Made by a program: the position numbers and the translations under genes. A DNA stretch of 64,000 nucleotides from Solenopsis invicta (Eukaryota > Arthropoda > Insecta > Hymenoptera > Formicidae), in contig NC_052676.1 in NCBI RefSeq assembly GCF_016802725.1, forward strand, positions 7,705,433 through 7,769,432, in the 5' to 3' direction. Below the pieces are notes generated by a model, which was not told the origin of the DNA, searched no databases, and worked only from the letters and a program-made list of their open reading frames with translations. Shown one piece after another: positions 58,401 to 64,000 of this stretch. How positions within the stretch are numbered: position 1 is the first letter of the stretch; every line of letters starts with the position of its first letter.

Positions 58401-61400
58401 CGCGTAATATAAAGACTTGATCAAATTTTGAGAATAAATTTATGAATAATATGTAGGCATTCATGACTTTTTTCAAAGTTTCCGTAGTATGATTCTTTTG
58501 AAATAACTTTTTAAAGTAACAGATGAGGTTTTGGAAAAGAGAATTTTAAGTAAATGTTGCAAACAAAATGTAAGAATACATTCGTGGAAAAATACATTTA
58601 TGTAAAGATGACATTTTGGTGTTAAAAAATGAAGTTTCTTCGTAGCACTTTCATATGAATAAGAGTATAAAATGTTCATGAATTATACACACTATTCTTT
58701 TGAAGTTTATCGTCATACTAGTTTCACTACGAGAAAATGTGGTAACGTCGCTGTCGCTAATTAAAATCGTTAGTATAAACAGTTCTCAATTTTTGTCACA
58801 TTAATATTTATCAATATTATAAAAAAAACTGTTTTTAATAATAAATTATTGTTATTGCTTACATTATGCTCATTATTCGTTATTTTGAATGCGTGATTTC
58901 CTTACACATTTTTAAGCTGAAGAACCTTCTTAATCATTCATAAAAGTTAAACAAATGTTTCGATCTTAAAATCACAAAATAAAAATTTAAAGTAGAGGAC
59001 TTATTCGACCGATAATGTGAAAACAAAATATTTATAAGCAAAGTGTCTTAATGGACATAGCTAAATCTTGGTGCTGATATATTTATTGTGTGATTTTATA
59101 TACATTTCGAGTTCACTGAACTACGCGCCGAATAAATTTTTTGATTACAAAACACAGTTCCAAGTTGAACAAGAATTAATAACATCATGTTATTAAATTG
59201 ATAATTTAATAACAAATGATGCTAACCCGCATTTGAATGTGATAACCCTTTTCCCCCCAAAAAAATTTCAAAATTATTTCTTTCATAAAACAGGTATTAT
59301 ATGCGGAAATGAATAATGTGATAAATTATTTTATCTTGAAAAAATGTTATCTTAAGTGGGCAGAAAATAACCCGTTCGATGATAACGTATAATAAACTAA
59401 CACGCTTCATCCGACGGAGCCCAATTAAATTTATACACCTACCTATCGATTATACGTTTAATATGGAACGGAAACGTTTAACAGCGTGCATAAGGCCGGA
59501 AAAGTATGTTATGAAACTCGCTTTTCATAACTGCAATCAAAACTTTCTTAACGGATTTCAAAAGTAAAGCATCTCGTCTCGATAAAGATTATTAAATTTG
59601 TCTTTTAATTTTTTTGTATTTTTGTTGGAGGGTAAAATGACGGAGGAATGAAGGGTGCGAAGGAGATTTGGGCCAACGTGGCAGAAAGAAATAATGAGCA
59701 CCGTTTCACATTAGCAATTCAAACCACTTCCGGTGTCCGTGTTGGCGTGAGGAGAGCAGGCTGCCGCGCCTGCGGTAAATACGAGTTGCTTGAACTCGGA
59801 ATCGCTCGAATGAAATCCAAGTATATCTGAGCTCGCTACTTTTTTTTTATATCAAAACTCTCATCTCCACGGGTGGAAAGATGCAGAAAATTAGAGTGGC
59901 TGTGTAATTTGAAGACTAAGGAATTATTAGATGATTTAATTAAAGTATCTGGCTTGAAGAAGACCTGCTTAATTACATTTTCTTTTTTTTTAGAAATTCT
60001 ATTTGTATAAGAGAATATTAAAATGAATTAAACCGTATTTCTCCAAATTCCCACAAATTGAGTTAAAAAAAAAGTAAGCCTTATTCTTGTACATCCAAGG
60101 AAAAGTTATGTTAGAATTGAAGAAATCGTTTTCTTAACTTAGTTTCTTTAAGTTGAAGTTACCTTTAAAGAAAATAAAATTTTATTTTGTTTCAAGAAAT
60201 AACGTTATTAGAATTTTGTAAAGTAAATTAGGTACTTGTTCAAATTATTTGTTTAATTTAAACAAATAATTCTTTAATTTAAAATAAATACTGATAAAAA
60301 TGTAAGAAATAATTTAGTTGTTCTGGTTACTTTAATATACTTCTTTCGTTCAAAAAAAGATTTACGTTGCACAATCGAACTATTTCTTTAAAGCAATGCA
60401 CAAATATCTTTGATTCAATGAAATATTTATTGAATCGAAGAACCATTGAGTGCACAAATCTTACTTTTGCGAGATAAGAGTACCATTTCTATCGCGTGTT
60501 TAGCTTCAAGACATGAAGAGAGAACATCTACAATGGGATTACAATGTTCACTCTTGATTTTACGTGAAAACTGCTCTCCAATTAAAATTAGTAATAATAA
60601 ATGAGAAACAAAGTATAATGGAATTATCATTCCTTTGTAGTGTAAAGACTCTCCTCAAGAAAAGCATTGGACAATGGAATCACTATGCGACTAATTAAAG
60701 TCGGCTTTCTACGACTGCCGGCTGGATCTCCACGCCACGCGATGTTTTTCATGAATACTGAATCGCGTATTTTTTACGAACGGCTCGCCACGGCATTCCT
60801 CCGTTCCGATCCTTTGACATCATTCCATGTCTTCAATCAGACGCCGCGAAGAGAGACACTCGTCCGTCTTCCAACGTTGCGCGAGACGCTGCACGCGCGC
60901 ACTCACGATTACGCGGCTCTTCTTCTTTTACACCGTTATATAATCCGTGATGGAATTTGAAATTGCGCGCATGTCTCAGTAAAGGTCATTTATTCGGCAA
61001 TTATTCCAATCGAGGGAAAACTTCAATCGTGCATAATTGAGGGAAATTACTTGGCTGTCAACGACAGCGTGAAAGTAAGATAGCATCGGAAGTTCGGTTT
61101 CTAAATTATGGCGCGCATTACGTTCTCGATTTTTATTACCGAAATATAAGCCGTGTACGTACGACACATGCGACATTACAACAAATTACCAAAGAGAATC
61201 AGATTAACGCGCGTTGAAAATTTGATTTGACAATCATGCCCCGCTTTCTCTTCTCCCCCCCTCCCCCGCTCCCGAAAGAATAATGAAAGTTCGCGTGATT
61301 TAAGAGCGAAACCTTTAATATATATGAAAAAAATATATATCGAAAGATACATTTCAGCAAAAGTCTTCGGCAAGAGTTCGTCTGCATACGGTCATCGGTA

Positions 61401-63895
61401 TTCGGGAGAACGTCCGTCACGCTGAACGAATCGCTTCTTGAATCGCGTGCGGCGACGATGCATGCAGGTGCATCTGATGAACAGGCGTAGCGCGTGTTAT
61501 AAGAAATCCGATCTCTCCGTTTGCACAAGACATAAAGACGAGTCTCCCTCGTCGCCCCGTCCTCTCCTCTTTCTCTCGCGCTCTCTCGTTCGCGCGCGCA
61601 AAAAATCATCCCGCGTTCCGCGGTTCTTAGTGATTCACCGAGGATAGGCGCACGATCAAAAGGCATCCGGGATAGAGAAGGAACTTTTACCTTTAAAAGC
61701 GGTTGTCCGCACGCATTGCCATTGCACGCATTGCCATTTGACAGCGTCAGAATGCGAAAGATCAAGACATCCGAGGGATTAACATTTTTTTTCTTTCATT
61801 TTTTTCGCAAAAAAGAATTACGTTACGACGGAAGAGTACCGACGAGTGAAGAGCCGGTTCGCAGGGAATCCCCAGCGGCGGCATTTTCGCGGGATGTCGA
61901 CATCGCGCAACTTCAATCGAAGGTGAAGAAGAGAGCGTGGAAGAATGGAAGTGGTATGGAGCGCAGCGTCGGTGATGGATCGCTGGTGCCGACGTTCTCC
62001 GATGGTGGAAAAGAGGAGAGATAAAGCGGGGGAGGGAGGGAAGAATAAAGCGAGACGTCGGAGGAGGCATTGGCCAGCATATATGACCGCTCACTGGAAA
62101 CGCAATTTACACTAGGCGTTGCCCGCGGTTGCCTCGTTACAGGTTGCGTGGCGCATCATGTGTGCCGTTATCGTTTCCGCGGTCGACCGTCGCTAATTGG
62201 TCGTGGACGGGCGCGCAATGTTCGACCGTTCGCAGAAGAGACAAGGTCACATATATACACACACACACACACACTTACCAGCCTGATGTATCTGCCGATC
62301 ATCTCCGTTAACTGCGGGGCGCGATTCGTGTGTAGGGGTAGTCTAACTCCCGACGCGACCTGCAGCACGCAGACACCCGATCTGGCAGAGTTCACGGAGA
62401 CGATGTCTTCCAGCGGCAGAGTCTCCAGAATGATCAGATCACCGTTCAGCGTGCGCTTGATAAACCGAAGTCCGTGATGCGACACCGCCACGTGCTGCGT
62501 CTCCGGGTGTTGAGGACCGATCTGCAGAAAAATTTAAATTAAGATTATCGGATCGTGTAGAAATGTAAAAGTGATTTTTAGATCGTTTCTGCTTTTCAAT
62601 CAGCATTCGTCGACCGACAAAAAAAATGAACGCTCTTAAATCATTACACGGAAAGAACGATCTTGATGAAATACAGATCTGAAAATAATTACCTTGAGAA
62701 CCATCTAATTATATTAAACATTTAAGCTGATTGCTAGAATATTAGTACTTTCTAGCAATATTGTTATAGGATGCCGAAACGTCCTACATAATTGTTGCGA
62801 TGGTCCAACATAAAATTATTTTCTGTACTCAGCTAAATTTTTGGATGCTGCACTAGAATTGTTCTTTCTGTGTCGTCTAGCCGTCACGGAAGAGAGAAAC
62901 ATGAAAAACTTACTGATACTGGAAATATTCGGGCAAAGTACAAGGGCCATTGCTTCGCCATATCCACGATGTTCTTTTTAATTGTTATCTTGTGTTGCGT
63001 GCTCTGAAGATTATCCAGAGTGACGCCATAGTTGTCCAGCATCTTCAACATGTTTTGTCGGTCTTCCTTGGTGATTCTTATGCTAGAAGTTGCCAGTACG
63101 TCGTATGCGACCTGGCAGAACACCAGGTGCAATGCCAGAGGACTGTTCAACGTCTCGTTAGGCGCAAAGACCTCTTTCTTAACCCTTAGAGTCCACGTGA
63201 CTCTGTTGTACGTGAAATGCGCGTTGGAGGTTTGCGGATAAAGCTTGGTATTCATCATCTCCTGAGCCTTCTCGATTTCCGGCTTGTCTGCTGGCGGTAA
63301 CACTGGCTTGAGAAACTCTGGCCACTCCTCAATCTCGATCCTCTCCATCTTGTCGGTGCGGTGGGTCGAAGCTACGCTCGATCGCCTGTCCACGTCCCGA
63401 TCCAGCTTGTTGAAGCTCTGCCGTGCGACAGTGAAAGATTCTCTCGTGTTCGGGATCACACCGAAGTCACGCGGCGACGGCATCCCAAAGCTATCGCGGG
63501 ATTTGGGAGATACGTCCCGGGTCATGCCAAATGGATCGCGCTTCCCGGTCGATCCATCGAACGCGTACTTGGAGTCAAAGAGCTCGGAACTGAGATCGCG
63601 GCGCGAGTCGAAGTCGGAGCTGCGATCACGCGCCGAACTTGCCAGATCAGTGCTATCCTTGCCGTAGAAGTCCTTGGACTTGATGTCCTGAGCGCGTGCC
63701 TTGTCGAAGTCGTTTCGGTAATCGTGACCGTCGCGCAAATGTTGCTGCGAGGCAAAGATATCGCGACTTTGGCTGAACATCTGATTCTTCGGAAAGTGAT
63801 CGTAGGCTTCAGAATCCGGAGACGTGCGAAAAGAGTCGCGTGTTTTCGGCTCGATTGGCGCTGGTGGAGATCGCGGTTGAGGTACGCCCGATTGG
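37028..63895 (-). CDS. Myosin XV-like (Sisyphus type) protein, C-terminal 1,509 residues
   Basis: Ten exons on the minus strand: 63895-62914, 62521-62279, 53553-52210, 44698-44328, 42895-42595, 40858-40278, 39624-39492, 39397-39193, 37487-37351, 37261-37028. They total 4,531 nt and phase is kept at every join. The 5' part (motor, IQ, first MyTH4) lies beyond the right edge. Domain order here: disordered linker, FERM lobes of the first module, charged linker, His/Asn linker, second MyTH4, second FERM with stop. This tandem arrangement is that of class XV (and VII) myosins, and the FERM sequences fit class XV best. In flies the orthologue moves cargo at filopodia tips and contributes to dorsal closure; in vertebrates MYO15A builds stereocilia. 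Start not in window. Confidence 0.85.
37683..37817. mobile_element. MITE with CCCGTACAGCACG ends
   Basis: CCCGTACAGCACGTAATATT at the left mirrors ...GCGTGCTGTGCGGG at the right, with GCAATATTGC/TGTAATATTAC words inside. Intronic in the myosin gene. A solo right end of the same kind is at about 40005-40019, and a long relative is at 56834. Confidence 0.75.
38501..38700. mobile_element. MITE with AATAATAATAAGTAACAAAA ends
   Basis: AGTAACAAAAACGGGAAATG and AATGTGAGTCAGC on the left mirror GCTGACTCACATTTTGCGT and TTGTTACCTATTATTAT on the right. About 200 bp. Confidence 0.75.
38991..39152. mobile_element. Near-perfect palindromic MITE with TA target sites
   Basis: TA then CCCAGCAAACACCACGTTAC on the left; GTAACGTTGTGTTTGGTGGG then TA on the right. 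Almost all of the 158 inner bases pair (inner GTAACTGTTATATAAC), so the strand folds into one hairpin. The TA duplication suggests Tc1/mariner mobilisation. It ends 41 bp before the lower edge of a myosin exon (39193). Confidence 0.85.
39193..39624 (-). CDS. Myosin XV exons: middle of second FERM domain
   Basis: Exon 39624-39492 starts by completing Arg and reads SVWYYPLRLDAALYIEVVF, the conserved start of the FERM F2 lobe, and ends EII. Exon 39397-39193 starts YDMAQIAALLHRAADMAHEP and runs to CKAQVLG. The four-helix F2 pattern is visible. Both splice borders match phase. Confidence 0.9.
40278..40858 (-). CDS. Myosin XV exon: end of second MyTH4 and FERM F1
   Basis: A 581-nt exon. The acceptor TTCGCAG gives HCHKYEQLRDEVYCQLMKQT, the second conserved block of MyTH4, followed by RGWRIFSIIAAYFTCSEGLR and the MyTH4 end. 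FERM F1 then runs from KRQIYRLPGGTERVI through FYLIFC. The acceptor at 40885 that would add EPYPRACSQ is out of phase with the previous exon, so I use 40858. Confidence 0.9.
42595..42895 (-). CDS. Myosin XV exon: start of second MyTH4
   Basis: Encodes FEMLKTADGSISGSLKV, a run of five Lys, WTWKEQVDLVKYSTVPIEQS and the MyTH4 signature RYMGDQPLPP. Ends TILM at GTAAGT. MyTH4 domains bind microtubules or cargo in other myosins. Confidence 0.9.
43359..43516. mobile_element. MITE with CAAGCAGAACA ends
   Basis: CAAGCAGAACAACAAGTCAA mirrors ...TGACTCCCTGTTCTGCTTG. Inner TCAAAATGACATCAAAATGA is mirrored by the right arm. Myosin intron. Confidence 0.7.
44328..44698 (-). CDS. Myosin XV exon: His/Asn-rich linker before MyTH4
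   Basis: A 371-nt exon in which His-Asn and Asn-His-Val motifs recur (NHHENHVS, HNHSNHVISEHENHV). The later part is ordinary (EWRQPDDNVRLQEDGIYE) and ends LLQYAMLNFRQSTE, the lead into MyTH4. The His/Asn region is probably disordered. Its repeat-like codons (CAC/AAT) suggest microsatellite-style expansion inside coding DNA. Confidence 0.85.
45585..45694. repeat. Imperfect hairpin, probable MITE
   Basis: CACTTGACG...GTTTCGAAGCA...TTGATTGATCAA pairs with TTGGTCAATC...CGTTTCGAAGCA...ATCAAGTAG. About 110 bp. Confidence 0.45.
46150..46960. other. GC-rich island in the myosin intron
   Basis: CpG-rich against an AT-rich background, with a CT microsatellite (46404-46425), a GTC run near 46620 and a hairpin listed separately. 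No acceptable frame. Possible internal promoter or noncoding RNA start. Confidence 0.4.
46426..46482. repeat. Compact hairpin of miRNA-precursor size
   Basis: CCTGTTGGTCGTGTACCGCA pairs with GCGGCACGACACGACCATCA over about 20 bp with a 4-nt bulge and a loop of about 13 nt. It follows directly on the CT microsatellite. I do not recognise a known miRNA seed. Confidence 0.5.
47429..47662. mobile_element. MITE, second copy of the family at 22126
   Basis: Contains CAACAATTCATTGTTTCAT, AAGCAAGAATATAAAATCTT and a mirrored right arm with GAAACAATAAATTGTTGATT. Same order as at 22126-22385. Confidence 0.85.
47852..47971. mobile_element. Short MITE with GGCTACGT ends
   Basis: GGCTACGTTCTGTTTCATGC mirrors GCGTGAAACGAGACGTAGCC; the inner ATGATGTATCGTTT is mirrored too. 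About 120 bp. Confidence 0.8.
48000..50100. other. Intronic AT-rich stretch, no gene accepted
   Basis: Several frames of 60-90 residues exist on both strands (for example 48801-49076 plus and 48815-49060 minus), overlapping each other. One is hydrophobic and could be a decayed membrane-protein exon, but I cannot assign it. Confidence 0.35.
50101..50304. mobile_element. MITE with CACYGAGAGAAAAA ends
   Basis: CACCGAGAGAAAAAATTATA on the left mirrors ...TTTTTCTCTCAGTGTG on the right. GAGGACAACTATA and TATAGTTGTCCCCTC are inner mirrored words. Sits just before the minus-strand frame at 50328. Confidence 0.75.
50328..50775 (-). CDS. Unassigned minus-strand terminal exon-like frame
   Basis: The frame is open from a TGA near 50829 to TAA at 50328-50330. 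A good acceptor (GCTATTTAG) would start the exon at 50775 and leave about 149 residues. Content is Ser/Thr/Tyr-rich with VYPACAHSG, YPVSPHNDITPPF and NEITIGSFNIPS. It sits in the myosin intron on the myosin strand, so it could be an alternative 3' exon. Its phase does not match the preferred donor at 52210, only a weaker one a few bases earlier. I do not recognise it. No ATG is needed if spliced. Confidence 0.4.
50776..52209. other. AT-rich intron, nothing recognised
   Basis: No exon or clear inverted repeat found. Small overlapping frames near 50981-51285 are treated as chance. Confidence 0.4.
52210..53553 (-). CDS. Myosin XV exon: long charged, disordered linker
   Basis: A 1,344-nt exon, phase 0 at both ends, with acceptor GTGTACAG and donor CAG before GTTGCG. 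It encodes 448 hydrophilic residues rich in Ser, Arg, Lys, Glu and Asp. Recognisable stretches are RRRQRHRPDILNQFTDYSES, KTKRSSFIKFFSTTAKDG and, at the end, a possible coiled coil (VREILKRFEELR; IQETLKKLDEKV). If the donor is not used the frame stops at TAA 52165-52167. An internal ATG at 53475 follows a good acceptor-like tract, so a short isoform starting here is possible. The link to the myosin rests on strand, phase and absence of another gene. Confidence 0.65.
53600..55300. promoter_or_regulatory. Large CpG-rich island upstream of the long myosin exon
   Basis: About 1.7 kb of high GC and dense CpG directly 5' (minus sense) of the 53553 exon. Open frames of up to 192 residues occur on both strands and in several phases at once, as expected where stop codons are rare. 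No domain is visible. Best explanation: an internal promoter giving a myosin-tail isoform. Confidence 0.4.
56834..57760. mobile_element. Long element with TACAGCAC ends (about 925 bp)
   Basis: The left end has GTATACAGCACGGAATATT and the right end ACTAGTGTGCTGTATGGG, mirrored as in the short element at 37683. The inner part is AT-rich, with repeated GTTGAATG/ATTCAACA words near both ends. No transposase frame. A decayed longer relative or a nested insertion. Confidence 0.55.
57761..61200. other. Myosin intron, no gene accepted
   Basis: AT-rich with two mixed-composition patches (57840-58330 and 60660-60960). Frames there (for example 60667-60960 plus) lack splice or domain support. Confidence 0.4.
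61200..62250. other. GC-rich island in the myosin intron
   Basis: CpG-rich, just downstream (minus sense) of exon 62521-62279. Overlapping frames on both strands (61199-61765 minus, 61716-62024 plus) with purine-rich runs. No acceptable gene. Confidence 0.35.
62252..62274. repeat. (AC)n microsatellite at a myosin donor site
   Basis: About 11 AC units. The run begins 4 bp inside the intron after the CTG/GTAAGT donor at 62279, so the start of the intron is mostly GT repeat. Confidence 0.9.
62279..62521 (-). CDS. Myosin XV exon: FERM F3 lobe of the first module
   Basis: Acceptor TCTGCAG, 81 residues in phase 0, donor GTAAGT. Starts IGPQHPETQHVAVSHHGLRF, the PH-like F3 lobe start found after the FPVS motif, and ends TEMIGRYIRL. 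Joins without a break to the exon before it. Confidence 0.85.
62646..62874. mobile_element. MITE with ACACGGAAAGAAC ends
   Basis: ACACGGAAAGAACGATCTTG mirrors ...GAATTGTTCTTTCTGTGTC. The inner CAGATCTGAAAATAATT resembles segments at about 47095 and 49120, so relatives exist in the same gene. Confidence 0.75.
62914..63895 (-). CDS. Myosin XV exon: disordered linker and FERM lobes of the first module
   Basis: Acceptor TTCCAG, donor GTAAGT, 982 nt, first base completes a codon split with an exon outside the window. The first 190 residues are Arg/Asp/Ser-rich with recurring RDSF, RDVS and RDPFG motifs, like a repeat of a short charged unit. Then comes IEIEEWPEFLKPVLPPADKP and the lobes starting FTYNRVTWTLRVKKEVFAPN, ending YFARIFPVS, the conserved end of F2 in class XV. 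Confidence 0.85.
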
Positions 63896-64000
63896 CTGGA
63901 AGCAAACAAATTATTTATTGATTTTACCACTAATTTAGAACGTATTTGTCAATCTGACAAAATAATATTTTTATATCTTTTGAGTCTTTTATGACTTTTC

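Noticed and set aside
61199..61765. 188-residue minus-strand frame after the myosin F3 exon
   Set aside because: Arg/Glu runs come from purine-rich repeats, there is no homology to FERM, and the frame is not phase-linked.

Overview
This window looks like an insect nuclear genome, most likely Hymenoptera and plausibly an ant. It is strongly AT-rich, its genes are split by many introns with GT-AG borders, it is full of small inverted-repeat (MITE-like) elements, and it carries the tail of a myosin XV (fly Sisyphus) type motor, the first exon of adenylosuccinate lyase and an A1CF/RBM46-type RNA-binding protein. The species call is inference. All exon models were joined by hand from splice signals and reading phase; there is no transcript support.

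Layout. (1) 1-1712: the last exon of a small four-helix membrane protein whose start lies outside the window. (2) 3151-4150: a 1,000-bp foldback element with a 9-bp target duplication. (3) About 4.4-11.5 kb, plus strand: a second four-helix membrane protein (gene A) whose cytoplasmic tail is a chain of cysteine-rich CxxC modules that read as three zinc-ribbon-like units. An alternative 3' exon gives a charged tail without the last two modules. (4) 12.7-21.5 kb, minus strand: an RRM protein of the A1CF/RBM46/DND1 type (gene C), with an isolated adenylosuccinate lyase first exon lying inside its last intron on the same strand. (5) 25.3-35.1 kb, plus strand: a third four-helix protein (gene B, 437 aa), similar to gene A in the last two helices but with a long charged tail. 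A TTAA-flanked MITE begins exactly in its stop codon. (6) 37.0-63.9 kb, minus strand: the C-terminal 1,509 residues of a myosin XV-like protein in ten exons. In order it has a disordered linker, part of the first FERM module, a long charged linker exon, a His/Asn-rich linker, MyTH4, and a second FERM ending at the stop codon. Its head lies beyond the right edge.

The most novel material is the cluster of three four-helix membrane proteins. They share a membrane part but have unrelated tails (none, zinc-ribbon chain, disordered charged tail). The RNA-binding gene on the opposite strand separates genes A and B. Genes A and B keep reading phase through every junction, which is the main support for the models.

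The remaining sequence is intron or intergenic AT-rich DNA with at least 17 inverted-repeat elements in several families, a recurrent repeat built from TTAA/AGTTAA words, microsatellites, and a few GC-rich islands (about 21.5-22.0, 29.6-30.1, 46.1-46.9, 53.6-55.3 and 61.2-62.3 kb). The islands may be promoters or alternative first exons; their open frames do not look like protein.
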